This document shows positions 43,703 to 51,998 of a DNA stretch of 64,000 nt, piece by piece. The notes below the pieces were generated by a model. The model was not told the DNA's origin. It did no database searches and saw nothing but the letters and a program-made list of their open reading frames with translations. The stretch is from Conexibacter woesei DSM 14684 (GTDB taxonomy: Bacteria; Actinomycetota; Thermoleophilia; Solirubrobacterales; Solirubrobacteraceae): contig NC_013739.1 of assembly GCF_000025265.1 (NCBI RefSeq), positions 3,100,001-3,164,000 of the forward strand, written 5' to 3'. Positions within the stretch are counted from its first letter, which is position 1. Every line of letters starts with the position of its first letter. The position numbers and the translations under genes were made by a program.

Positions 43703-44482
43703 GTGACGACGCTGTTGTGGGAGCGAGCGACGCGAGAGCGGCTGCGGGCGCTGGCGCCGGAGGCGGTGGCCGTGCTGCCGGTCGGCGCCGTCGAGCAGCA
43801 CGGACCGCACCTGCCGACGGGTACCGACGCGCTGGTCGCCGGCGCGGTCGCGCGCGCCGCCTGCGAGCGGCTGCCGGACGGCGTCACCGCGCTGCTGGCG
43901 CCGACGCTCGCGTACGGCTCGTCCGACCACCACCTGCCGTTCGGCGGCACGCTGTCGCTGTCGCCGGCGACGCTCGCGGCGGTGCTCGGCGACCTGCTGC
44001 GGTCGCTGCGCGCCGGCGGCTGCGAGCGCGCGTTGATCGTGAACGCGCACGGCGGCAACGCAGAGATCTGCGGCGCGGTCGCCCAGGCGGCCGCGATCGA
44101 GCACGACATGCTGGCGGCGGCGGTCTCGTATTGGCGGGTCTCTGCGCCGCCGGCCACGCTCGCCGGCTGGCCGTTCCCGGGGCACGCAGGCGCATACGAG
44201 ACGTCGCTGGTGTTAGCGCTCGCCGGTGACGACGTCGACGTCGCCCAGCTCGCGCCGTCACCGGCGGTCGGCGGTAGGGGTGGCGAGCGGCGCGTGGACG
44301 GTGGGGCGCCGGCGGATCCGCTCGCCGGCACGGTCGTCGCCGACCCGCGCGCGTGGGTACGGCTCGGCGGCTGGACGGACGACCCGCGGGAGGCGAGTGC
44401 CGCGGCCGGGGAGGACGCGCTCGAGCGCGCCGCAAACGCGGTCGCCGACGTGATCGCGGCGCTCGCGCGTCGCGATCGCTGA
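43703..44482 (+). CDS. Creatininase-family amidohydrolase
   Basis: 259 residues of the creatininase family. Metal ligands appear in LPVGAVEQHGPHLPTGTDA (Glu, His, Asp), YGSSDHHLPFGGTLSLS and VNAHGGNAEI (His). Members hydrolyse cyclic or linear amides such as creatinine, formamido-pyrimidines, or the mycofactocin precursor peptide. The neighbours here point to degradation, not cofactor making. The region after residue 180 (SPAVGGRGGERRVDGGAPADP) is Gly/Asp-rich and unlike most members. GTG at 43703 follows GGAGAGGAG. First gene of the catabolic cluster, with its own promoter. Confidence 0.88.
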   Translation: MTTLLWERATRERLRALAPEAVAVLPVGAVEQHGPHLPTGTDALVAGAVARAACERLPDGVTALLAPTLAYGSSDHHLPFGGTLSLSPATLAAVLGDLLRSLRAGGCERALIVNAHGGNAEICGAVAQAAAIEHDMLAAAVSYWRVSAPPATLAGWPFPGHAGAYETSLVLALAGDDVDVAQLAPSPAVGGRGGERRVDGGAPADPLAGTVVADPRAWVRLGGWTDDPREASAAAGEDALERAANAVADVIAALARRDR

Positions 44483-44549
44483 CAAATCGCTCTTCGTGCA
44501 CCGAACGAGCACCGCCGAAAGCGAACGCGTCAGCGATCGAGCGAATTCC

Positions 44550-44579
44550 TTGCACTGCGTGTGTCGGTCTGCATATGCT
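44550..44579 (+). promoter_or_regulatory. Promoter of the KDPG-aldolase-like gene
   Basis: TTGCAC (44550-44555), 18-base spacer, TATGCT (44574-44579). The start is predicted at 44586-44588, which is the ATG itself, so the mRNA is probably leaderless. Confidence 0.6.
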
Positions 44580-44587
44580 GTTCGCAA

Positions 44588-45313
44588 ATGGAGCTGAGCG
44601 TTCGAACTACGAACAGATCGAAGGCGATCGCCGGGCGGATCGAGGCCGAGCGCGTGCTCGCGATCGTGCGTCTGTCCGAGCCCGGCCGCGCGGCAGTCGC
44701 GGCGCGCGCCGTCGCTGCCGGCGGCCTGCGCGCCGTCGAGATCAGCCTGACGACCCCAGACGCGCTCATCGCGATCGAGCAGCTGACGTCGGTGGGCGGG
44801 GCGACGAGCGGCGCGGCTGGCGCGAGCGGCGCGGCAGGGGCGAGCGGTGCGGCGCTGCTGGTCGGCGCGGGGACGGTTCGCACTGTCGCAGACGCTGAGC
44901 TGGCGGTCGCGGCGGGGGCGCAGTTCCTGCTGTCGCCGCACCTCGCGCTCGACGTGCTCGCGTGGGCCGCGGAGCGGGACGTGCTCGCGATCCCCGGCGC
45001 CTTCACGCCGACCGACGTCGCGCGGGCGCTCGACGCCGGCGCCGCGCTGATCAAGCTGTTCCCCGCCCGCGCGCTCGGGCCCGCGTACGTGCGCGACCTG
45101 CTCGGTCCGTTCCCCGGCGCGCGGCTCGTGCCGACGGGCGGCGTCGGACCCGGCGACGCCGCCGACTACCTCCACGCCGGCGCGGCGGCCGTCGCGCTCG
45201 GCGGCGCGCTCGTCGACGACGCACGCGCGCTGCACCCAGACCGTCTCCAAGCGCTCGCCCGCACGATGCGGGCGGGCATCCCGTCAAACCCTGGCCCGGT
45301 GACCCGTACATGA
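44588..45313 (+). CDS. KDPG/KHG-aldolase-like protein
   Basis: 241 residues of the bifunctional 2-keto-3-deoxy-6-phosphogluconate/4-hydroxy-2-oxoglutarate aldolase family. The catalytic Glu51 is in GLRAVEISLTTPDAL and the Schiff-base Lys156 in ALIKLFPARALGPAYV; the phosphate loop is VPTGGVGPGD. Residues 73-92 hold an unusual low-complexity GASGAAGASGAA insert built from 15-base repeats. It should split a 2-keto-3-deoxy sugar acid into pyruvate and an aldehyde. No Shine-Dalgarno precedes ATG 44588; a promoter places the transcript start at the ATG. Its end overlaps the next gene. Confidence 0.88.
   Translation: MELSVRTTNRSKAIAGRIEAERVLAIVRLSEPGRAAVAARAVAAGGLRAVEISLTTPDALIAIEQLTSVGGATSGAAGASGAAGASGAALLVGAGTVRTVADAELAVAAGAQFLLSPHLALDVLAWAAERDVLAIPGAFTPTDVARALDAGAALIKLFPARALGPAYVRDLLGPFPGARLVPTGGVGPGDAADYLHAGAAAVALGGALVDDARALHPDRLQALARTMRAGIPSNPGPVTRT
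44600..44614. promoter_or_regulatory. Putative IclR operator 2
   Basis: GTTCG-AACTA-CGAAC, inside codons 5-9 of the aldolase-like gene and centred about 20 bases after the predicted transcript start. Third member of the GTTYG-N5-CRAAC set. Confidence 0.5.
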
Positions 45314-46236
45314 AGATCGAAGGAATCCTTCCCGTCATCCCCACGCCGTTCGACGACGGCGGGGCGTTCGACGCCGGCAGCTTCCAACGGCTGCTCGACC
45401 ACATGCTGCCGCACGTCGACGGCTACACGCTGCTCGGCAGCACGGGCGAGGCGCCGTCGATGACGACCGCCGAGCGGCTCGAGATCGCCGCCGCCGCGCT
45501 CGCGATGACGCCGGAGGACAAGCGGGTCGTCGTCGGCGTCACGCACACGTCGCTCGCGGACAGCGTCGCGATCGCCCGGCACGCCGCCGAGCACGGCGCG
45601 GCCGGCGTCCTGCTGGCGGCGCCGTACTACTTCCCGAACACGCCCGGCGGGCTCGGCGACCACCTCGCCGAGCTGGCGGCCGAGACCGACGTCGAGCTCG
45701 TCTTCTACGACAACCCGGCGCCGACCGCGACGAACGTCACCGCCGACCAGATCGTCGAGTACGCCGCACGCATCGACCGCCTCAACACCGTCAAGCTGAC
45801 CGACCACGCGCTCGACAAGGTCGCCGCCTGGCAGGCGGCCGGCCTGCGCGTCCACGGCGGCGACGACCCGATCCTCTTCCGCTACCTCGACGCCGGCGTC
45901 GACGGCGTGATGATGATCGTTCCGGCGCTCTTCCCGGAGGCGTTCGCGGAGACGTGGCGCCGCCACCGCGCGGGCGACGCCGAGGGCGCGCTCGACGTCT
46001 TCTCCGCCGAGGTGCTGCCGTTCTCGCACGTCTTCGGGATCGGCGACGAGATCGTCACGACGAAGGCGCTGCTGGCGGAGATCGGCGTCTTCGCCTCCGA
46101 CCGTGTGCGGCTCCCGCTCGCACCGGTCGACACGCGTCGCCGCGAGCTGCTCGCGCAGGCGCATCGGATCTGCCGCGCGCGCACCGACGCGCGCCTCAGC
46201 GGAGCCGTCGCGGCGAACGCGGGGGCGCGCGGGTGA
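45310..46236 (+). CDS. DHDPS-family aldolase/dehydratase
   Basis: 308 residues of the dihydrodipicolinate synthase / N-acetylneuraminate lyase family. GSTGEAPSMT is the pyruvate-carboxylate loop, Tyr133 is in VFYDNPAP, and the Schiff-base Lys162 in NTVKLTDHA. In a catabolic setting such enzymes are 2-keto-3-deoxy-sugar-acid aldolases or dehydratases rather than lysine-pathway enzymes. With the KDPG-like aldolase and the enolase-superfamily protein it suggests breakdown of a sugar acid. ATG at 45310 overlaps the previous stop. No arginine in this gene uses AGA. Confidence 0.92.
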   Translation: MKIEGILPVIPTPFDDGGAFDAGSFQRLLDHMLPHVDGYTLLGSTGEAPSMTTAERLEIAAAALAMTPEDKRVVVGVTHTSLADSVAIARHAAEHGAAGVLLAAPYYFPNTPGGLGDHLAELAAETDVELVFYDNPAPTATNVTADQIVEYAARIDRLNTVKLTDHALDKVAAWQAAGLRVHGGDDPILFRYLDAGVDGVMMIVPALFPEAFAETWRRHRAGDAEGALDVFSAEVLPFSHVFGIGDEIVTTKALLAEIGVFASDRVRLPLAPVDTRRRELLAQAHRICRARTDARLSGAVAANAGARG

Positions 46237-47378
46237 GCGCGCCACGGCCGCGAGCGCGCGACGCGACCGTCGTCGCGCTGCAGACGCTGCGCGTCAGCCC
46301 GCGCGTGCGGGCCGAGCTGCTCGTCTCCGGCGCGCGCGGGACGCACGACCGCTCCGACTTCCTGCTCGTGCGCGTCGTCACCTCGGCCGGCGTCGAAGGG
46401 CTCGGCGAGGTCAGCGCGACGCTGACGTGGAGCGGCGAGGACGGCGCGACCGCCGAGCACGCGATCCGCAGCGCGCTCGCGCCCGCGATCGTCGGGCAGC
46501 CGCTCGTGCCGGTCGCAGCGCTGGAGGCGCGAATGGACCGCGCGCTCGCCGCCAGCCCGTTCACGAAGGCCGGCGTCTCGATCGCGCTGTGGGACGCGTA
46601 CGCGCGCACGCTCGACGTGCCGCTCGCCGTCGCGCTCGGCGGCCCGTTGCGCGAGCAGGTGCCGATCAAGTGCTCGCTCTCAGGCGACGGCGAGCGGCTG
46701 CGCCGCACCTACGAGGCCGCGCGCGCCGCCGGCTTCCGCGCGTTCAAGGTGAAGGTCGGGCTCGACCCGGACTGCGACGCGGAGCGGCTGCGCCAGGCGC
46801 GCGCGCTCGCGGGCGAGCAGGCGTTCCTCGGCGCCGACGCGAACGGCGGCTGGTCGCGCGCGCAGGCGCGCCGCGCGGTCGCGCTGCTGCAAGCGCACGC
46901 GCCGGCGTTCGTCGAGCAGCCGCTCGCTCCCGGCGACCTCGCCGGCTTGCGCGAGCTGCGCGAGCGCAGCGACCTCCCGATCGTGCTCGACGAGAGCGTC
47001 TTCGGGCTGGAGGACCTCGTCGCCGCGCTGCGCGCGGAGGCGGCGGACGTCGTCAGCGTCTACGTCGGCAAGGCCGGCGGTCCGGCCCGCGCGGTCGAGC
47101 TGGCGCGCGTCGCGCACGCGTTCGGCGTCGAGTCGATCGTCGGCTCCAACGGCGAGCTGGGCGTCGGCGCCGCCGCGCAGGTGCACGTCGCCTGCGCCGC
47201 GCCGGGGCTCGCGCCCGCGATCCCATCCGACGTGATCGGCGCCCACTACTACGACGAGGACGTGCTCGCCGAGCCGCTGCCCGGCGACGGCGCGCACGTG
47301 CGCCTGCCGGACGCGCCGGGCCTCGGCGTGCGGCTGCGCGACGACCTGCTGGAGCAGCTGACGAGGGCCGCGGCGTGA
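46233..47378 (+). CDS. Mandelate racemase/muconate lactonizing enzyme family protein
   Basis: 381 residues of the enolase superfamily. The base pair motif is FKVKVG (Lys172, Lys174). Metal ligands are Asp in GADANGGWS, Glu in FVEQPLAPGD and Asp in IVLDESVFG; a second Lys base is in YVGKAGGPA. That pattern fits the muconate-lactonizing subgroup, which includes dipeptide epimerases and sugar-acid dehydratases or cycloisomerases. Next to a peptide-type importer a dipeptide or N-acyl amino acid racemase role is possible, as is sugar-acid dehydration. GTG at 46233 overlaps the upstream stop. Confidence 0.92.
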   Translation: MSAPRPRARDATVVALQTLRVSPRVRAELLVSGARGTHDRSDFLLVRVVTSAGVEGLGEVSATLTWSGEDGATAEHAIRSALAPAIVGQPLVPVAALEARMDRALAASPFTKAGVSIALWDAYARTLDVPLAVALGGPLREQVPIKCSLSGDGERLRRTYEAARAAGFRAFKVKVGLDPDCDAERLRQARALAGEQAFLGADANGGWSRAQARRAVALLQAHAPAFVEQPLAPGDLAGLRELRERSDLPIVLDESVFGLEDLVAALRAEAADVVSVYVGKAGGPARAVELARVAHAFGVESIVGSNGELGVGAAAQVHVACAAPGLAPAIPSDVIGAHYYDEDVLAEPLPGDGAHVRLPDAPGLGVRLRDDLLEQLTRAAA

Positions 47379-48259
47379 TCGTCGACGTCCACACCCACAC
47401 GCCGACGCACCGCGAGCGCGTGCCGGACGACGAGCGGCTCGTCTACCCGGCGTGGCGCAACGACCGCCCCGTCGTGACGACGAACTCGTGGGCCGACTTC
47501 GACGCCGCGCAGTCCGGCGCGGACGTCTCGATCGTCTTCAACATCGCCGTGCCGGATCCGCTCGCGATGACCGGCCTGCCGTACGACCTCGAGACGTGCA
47601 ACGACCGCACCGCGGCGTTCGTCGCCGCGGCGCCTGAGCGCCGGATCGGCTTCATGGGGCTCGACCCGCGCTGGGACGACCTCGTCGAGCAGGTCGACCG
47701 CTGTCAGGCGCTCGGGCTCGTCGGCATCAAGCTCGGACCCAACTACCAGGGCTTCGACCCGCTCTCTGACGCCGCGCACGCGCTCTACGCGCTCGCGGCC
47801 GAGCGCGGGCTGCCGATCCTCTTCCACCAGGGCACGTCGCCGATCCGCGAGGCGCCGATCCGCTTCGCTCATCCGCTGACGATGGACGAGATCGCGATCG
47901 CGCACCCCGAGCTGCGCGTCGTGATGGCGCACATGGGTCACCCGTGGCCGCGCGAGACGGCGGTCGTCGTGCGCAAGCACCCGCACGTCTACGCCGACGT
48001 CTCGTCGCTGATCCTGCGCCCGTGGATGTGCTGGGAGGCGCTGACGATGGCGCACGAGTGGGGGGCGACGGGCAAGCTGCTGCTCGGCTCCGACTTCCCC
48101 ATCGCGACCGCCGGCGAGACGATCGCCGGGCTGCGAAGGGTCAACGAGATCGTCGAGGGGACGCGTCTTCCGCGCGTGCCGGAGGAGGCGATCGAGCGGA
48201 TCGTCCACGCCGACGCGCTCGCCGCGCTCGGGCTCGAACTGCCGGCGGCGGCGCGATGA
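47375..48259 (+). CDS. Metal-dependent hydrolase, amidohydrolase-2 family
   Basis: 294 residues. The barrel's metal motif HTH is at residues 6-8 (VDVHTHTPTH). It continues with GIKLGPNYQGFDP, LFHQGTSP, VVMAHMGHPWPRE and LLGSDFP. The family contains lactonases, decarboxylases and amidases. Its place after an enolase-superfamily enzyme would suit hydrolysis of a lactone or amide made from the same substrate. GTG at 47375 overlaps the preceding stop codon. The protein is only about 20 % like the other amidohydrolase-2 at 32015 by eye, so they are not recent duplicates. Confidence 0.9.
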   Translation: MIVDVHTHTPTHRERVPDDERLVYPAWRNDRPVVTTNSWADFDAAQSGADVSIVFNIAVPDPLAMTGLPYDLETCNDRTAAFVAAAPERRIGFMGLDPRWDDLVEQVDRCQALGLVGIKLGPNYQGFDPLSDAAHALYALAAERGLPILFHQGTSPIREAPIRFAHPLTMDEIAIAHPELRVVMAHMGHPWPRETAVVVRKHPHVYADVSSLILRPWMCWEALTMAHEWGATGKLLLGSDFPIATAGETIAGLRRVNEIVEGTRLPRVPEEAIERIVHADALAALGLELPAAAR

Positions 48260-48321
48260 CGCGCGTCGCTGGAGAGAACGTCGTGTTCGGTTGCACCACG
48301 CTGAATTCACCTGCGAGCGGC

Positions 48322-48350
48322 TTGCATCGCAGGTGGACCGACGGTAGAAT
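48322..48350 (+). promoter_or_regulatory. Promoter of the peptide-type ABC importer operon
   Basis: TTGCAT (48322-48327), exact 17-base spacer, TAGAAT (48345-48350). The predicted start near 48357 is directly before the large dyad at 48362. Confidence 0.7.
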
Positions 48351-48361
48351 TCGTATAGAGA

Positions 48362-48390
48362 ACATTCCGTTCGTTTAACGAACAGAATGT
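48362..48390. promoter_or_regulatory. Putative IclR operator 3 (extended dyad)
   Basis: Inner GTTCGTT-T-AACGAAC (48369-48383) is perfect and is flanked by ACATTC and GAATGT, giving a 29-base inverted repeat with one mismatch per arm. It begins about 5 bases after the predicted transcript start and should act as a roadblock or repressor site. Confidence 0.65.
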
Positions 48391-48414
48391 GGTCGTCACG
48401 AGGAGAGAGACTCG

Positions 48415-50112
48415 ATGGGTTCTGACGCATTGAGAAGGTCGCGGCGCGTGCTGGCGCCGCTCGCCGCGGTGCTCGCGGCGCTGCTCGTCCTGGCCGGCTG
48501 CGGCGGCGGCGGATCGGACCTGCCGGACGGCGTCACGCAGAGCGGTGACGCGAGCACCGCGGCCGCCGCGGACGGCGGTGCGGGCGGCGGATCCGCCGGC
48601 AGACTCGCGTTCACCCGCCTGGGTATCAACACGCCCGGCTTCGGCCCGTGGAACCAGAGCACGGGCAACGACGCGATCGTCAACTCGCTGCTGTTCTCGA
48701 ACCTCGTGAAGGTCAGATCGGACGAGAGAACGCTCGCGCCCGACCTCGCCGAGAGCTGGGAGGCCTCCAGCGATCAGCGCACCTTCACGTTCAGACTGCG
48801 CGACGACGTCAGCTGGAGTGACGGCACGCCGTTCACCGCCAGAGACGTCGTCTTCACCGCGACGCAGGCGGCGCAGTTCGGGCCGGAAGCGTACGTCGGC
48901 TACCAGCCGACGCAGTGGCGCGACATCGAGGGCGGCGCCGAGATCGAGGGCACCAGCAGACCGCTGCGCGGCATCAGAGCGCTCGACGAGCACACCGTCG
49001 AGATCAGACTCGCGAAGCCGAACGCCGAGTACGTCCGCAACCTCACCGACGCGGTCTACTCGATCATGCCCGAGCACCTGCTCGCCGACGCGACCGCGGC
49101 GGACGTCAGAAGAACCGCCTTCGCGACGAGCAGACCGGTCGGAACGGGCCCGTACACGCTGACGCGGATCGCACCGAACCAGTACTACGAGTTCGCCGCC
49201 AACGACGGCTACTTCGGCGGCGCGCCGAAGATCGGGACGCTCTTCTTCAAGCTCGACGTCAAGCCCGAGTCTGCCGTCGCGCAGCTCGAGTCCGGCGAGC
49301 TGCAGCTCGTGATCAACGCGTCGCCGAACGACGAGTCGCGGCTGACGCGCGTCGACGGGCTCAGAAACGAGTACGTCGTCTCGCCGGCGGTGCAGATGCT
49401 GCAGTTCCGTACCGACCACCCGCAGGCGAGAGACGCGCGCGTGCGGCAGGCGATCTACTCCGCGATCGACCGCCGCGCGATGCTCAGAAGCCTCTTCGGC
49501 GACCACGGCGAGATCCGCTGGGTGCTGCCCGGCTTCGACCAGGAGGACCCCGCGCTCGATCGTTACGAGCACGACCCGCAGAAGGCGAGAGCGCTGCTCG
49601 CGGAGGCCGGCTTCGACGGCGACGCGCCGTTCAAGATCGCCTACGCGACCGACGTCGACCCGCTCTGGAGACAGATGACGCCGGTGATCCAGAAGAACCT
49701 GCAGGACGTCGGCATCAACGCCGTGCTGGAACCGCTCGACGCGGCCAAGTGGTCGGCCGCGAACGTCGACAGAAACCCGCAGACCCCGGTCACGCTCAAC
49801 TCGGGTGGCGCGATGGGGCTCTCGCCCGACCGCAGCTCGGTCTACTACAACTGCAGAGCGCCGCTCTCGTCGTTCTACGCCAACTGCGACCTCGACGCGC
49901 TCTACGTGCAGGCGCGCGGCGAGGCCGATCCGGAGAGACGCGCGCAGCTGTACGCGAGAGCGGCGCAGATCCTCAACAGAGACGTGCCGCAGGCCGCGCT
50001 GTGGCAGACCGCGAACTTCCACGCCTACAGCGACAAGCTCGGCGGGACGTTCGCGATCTTCCCGAACGACCGCGACAGCGCGTTCGAGATCGCCGGCTGG
50101 ACGCTCGGCTAG
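48415..50112 (+). CDS. Peptide-type ABC importer solute-binding lipoprotein
   Basis: 565 residues. The lipoprotein signal ends LVLAGC with Cys29 lipidated, followed by a Gly/Ser/Ala linker. The family-5 (dipeptide/oligopeptide) fold is shown by SLLFSNLVKVRSDERTLAPDLAESW, FRLRDDVSWSDGTPFTARDVVFT and GTGPYTLTRIAPN. It should bind a small peptide or other charged organic ligand outside the membrane. About half of its arginine codons are AGA. The promoter and dyad upstream and the four transporter genes that follow mark it as the first gene of an operon. GGAGAGAG precedes the ATG. Confidence 0.95.
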   Translation: MGSDALRRSRRVLAPLAAVLAALLVLAGCGGGGSDLPDGVTQSGDASTAAAADGGAGGGSAGRLAFTRLGINTPGFGPWNQSTGNDAIVNSLLFSNLVKVRSDERTLAPDLAESWEASSDQRTFTFRLRDDVSWSDGTPFTARDVVFTATQAAQFGPEAYVGYQPTQWRDIEGGAEIEGTSRPLRGIRALDEHTVEIRLAKPNAEYVRNLTDAVYSIMPEHLLADATAADVRRTAFATSRPVGTGPYTLTRIAPNQYYEFAANDGYFGGAPKIGTLFFKLDVKPESAVAQLESGELQLVINASPNDESRLTRVDGLRNEYVVSPAVQMLQFRTDHPQARDARVRQAIYSAIDRRAMLRSLFGDHGEIRWVLPGFDQEDPALDRYEHDPQKARALLAEAGFDGDAPFKIAYATDVDPLWRQMTPVIQKNLQDVGINAVLEPLDAAKWSAANVDRNPQTPVTLNSGGAMGLSPDRSSVYYNCRAPLSSFYANCDLDALYVQARGEADPERRAQLYARAAQILNRDVPQAALWQTANFHAYSDKLGGTFAIFPNDRDSAFEIAGWTLG

Positions 50113-50143
50113 GCGCGCGGGGACGGACGGGAGAGCCTGAGCG

Positions 50144-51103
50144 ATGGGTGCGTATGTGATCCGGCGGCTGGCGACCGGCGTGCTGGTGCTGCTGATCGTC
50201 TCCGTGCTGCTCTACCTCGGGCTCTCGCTCGCGCCCGGGGACGAGCTGACGGCGCGACTGTCGCCGGAGGTCGTCGCGCAGCTGAGCCACGAGCAGATCG
50301 CGCAGCAGCGCGCCGCGCTCGGGCTCGACCAGCCACTGCCGGTGCGCTACGCGCGCTGGCTCGGCGACGCGCTGCGCGGCGACCTCGGCTACTCGTCGGT
50401 CGACGGCGTCTCGGTCGCGGACGACCTGCGCCGGCACATCGGCCCGACCGTCCTGCTGCTCGGCACCGCGCTCGTGATCGGGACGCTGTTCGCGCTCGTG
50501 CTCGGTGTCGTCGCCGCGATCAAGCAGCACACCGCGATCGACTACGTGCTGTCGTCGCTGCCGGTCGTGCTGATCGGGATCCCCGGCTTCGTGCTCGCGC
50601 TCGGCGGGATCTACCTCTTCAGCGTCAAGCTCGGCTGGCTGCCGACGAGCGGCATGCACACGCTCGGCGACGACTCGCTCGGCGACCTCGTCAAGCACCT
50701 CGTGCTCCCGGCGAGCGTGCTCGCGATCGGCTTCGCCGCGCCGCTGCTGCGCTACACCCGCGCGAGCATGCTCGACGTGCTCGGCAGCGAGTACGTCACG
50801 ACCGCCCGCGCGAAGGGCCTCTCCGGCCGCAGCGTGATCGTGCGGCACGCCTTCCGCAGCGCGCTGCTGCCGGTCATCACCGCGATCGGGATCAGACTGC
50901 CGGAGACGATCGCCGGCGCGGTGATCGTCGAGCAGGTCTTCGGCTGGCCCGGGATGGGACAGCTCGCGGTGCGCGCCGCGGCCGGTCGCGACATCGCGCT
51001 GATGCTCGGGATCGTGCTGCTCGTCGCCGTCACCGTGACGATCGTCAACCTCCTCGTCGACCTCGCCTACGCGAAGGCCGATCCGCGGGTGCGTCTTGCC
51101 TAG
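50144..51103 (+). CDS. Peptide-type ABC importer permease (DppB-like)
   Basis: 319 residues with six membrane segments. The opening YVIRRLATGVLVLLIVSVLLY and the long periplasmic-side loop (LGLDQPLPVRYARWLGDALRGDLGYS, in parts) are typical of DppB/OppB. The EAA region is EYVTTARAKGLSGRSVIVRHAFRSALLP, followed by VEQVFGWPGMGQL. It forms the channel with the next gene product and is energised by the two ATPases downstream. Its end overlaps the TTG start of the next gene by 8 bases. Confidence 0.95.
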   Translation: MGAYVIRRLATGVLVLLIVSVLLYLGLSLAPGDELTARLSPEVVAQLSHEQIAQQRAALGLDQPLPVRYARWLGDALRGDLGYSSVDGVSVADDLRRHIGPTVLLLGTALVIGTLFALVLGVVAAIKQHTAIDYVLSSLPVVLIGIPGFVLALGGIYLFSVKLGWLPTSGMHTLGDDSLGDLVKHLVLPASVLAIGFAAPLLRYTRASMLDVLGSEYVTTARAKGLSGRSVIVRHAFRSALLPVITAIGIRLPETIAGAVIVEQVFGWPGMGQLAVRAAAGRDIALMLGIVLLVAVTVTIVNLLVDLAYAKADPRVRLA

Positions 51104-51998
51104 CGCGGCGCCGCCCGTCCTCGACGCGCCGCCGGCCGCCGTCCCGGTCACCGGCTCCGCGCGACGCGAGGCACTGCGGCGTTTCGCCGAGCACCGCCTC
51201 GCGCTCGCCGGCATCGCCGTGCTCGTGCTGATCGTCGCGCTGGCGGTGTTCGCGCCGCTCGTCGCGCCGGACGGGCCGACGGCGATCGACCTCGACGCCG
51301 TCAACCAGCCGCCCGGCGACGGGCACCTGCTCGGCACCGACGACGTCGGCCGCGACGTCTGGGCGCGGCTCGTCTACGGCGCGCGCACGTCGCTCGCGGT
51401 CGGCCTCGGCGCGGTCGCGATCGCGCTGCTCGTCGGCACCAGCGTCGGCCTCGCCGCCGGTTACCTCGGCCGCTGGGTCGACGCGACGCTGATGCGCGTG
51501 ACGGATGCCGTGATGAGCGTGCCGCCGCTGCTGATGGTGATCGTCTTCGTCGCGATCGCCGGACCGAGCCTGACGTCGATCATCGTCGTGATCGCGCTGA
51601 CGACGTGGCCGACGACGGCGCGGCTCGTGCGCGCGCAGGTACTGTCGCTGCGCGAGCGCGAGTTCATCGTCGCGGCGCGCGTGATCGGCGCCTCCGGACG
51701 CCGGATCGTGACGAGCCACCTGCTGCCGAACCTGCTCGGGCCGCTGTCGGTCGTCGGCACCTTCGGCGTCGCGAACGCGATCCTCGTGGAGGCCGGGCTG
51801 AGCTTCCTCGGCCTCGGCGTGCGGCCGCCGACGCCGAGCTGGGGTCAGATGGTCAACGCCGCGCAGTCGCCCGAGGTGCTGATCGACCGGCCGTGGATCT
51901 GGGTCCCGCCGGGCATCGCGATCGGCCTCGTCGTGCTGTCCGTCAACTTCATCGGCGACGGGCTGCGCGACGCCCTCGACCCGCGGAGCGAGAGATGA
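51096..51998 (+). CDS. Peptide-type ABC importer permease (DppC-like)
   Basis: 300 residues. An N-terminal cytoplasmic stretch with [20 protein letters not shown] is followed by the DppC landmark [23 protein letters not shown] and EAA loop [24 protein letters not shown], then [15 protein letters not shown]. It pairs with the DppB-like permease. The start is probably the TTG at 51096, which overlaps the upstream gene; no strong ribosome binding site is visible, so translation likely depends on coupling. Its stop overlaps the next ATG. Confidence 0.94.
   Translation: MPSAAPPVLDAPPAAVPVTGSARREALRRFAEHRLALAGIAVLVLIVALAVFAPLVAPDGPTAIDLDAVNQPPGDGHLLGTDDVGRDVWARLVYGARTSLAVGLGAVAIALLVGTSVGLAAGYLGRWVDATLMRVTDAVMSVPPLLMVIVFVAIAGPSLTSIIVVIALTTWPTTARLVRAQVLSLREREFIVAARVIGASGRRIVTSHLLPNLLGPLSVVGTFGVANAILVEAGLSFLGLGVRPPTPSWGQMVNAAQSPEVLIDRPWIWVPPGIAIGLVVLSVNFIGDGLRDALDPRSER

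Noticed and set aside
43703-44482. Mycofactocin creatininase (MftE)
   Set aside because: No mycofactocin precursor, radical SAM or other mft genes are in the neighbourhood; the context is catabolic.
45310-46236. Lysine-pathway dapA
   Set aside because: The family fits, but the operon holds only catabolic and transport genes, so a keto-deoxy-acid aldolase or dehydratase role is more likely.
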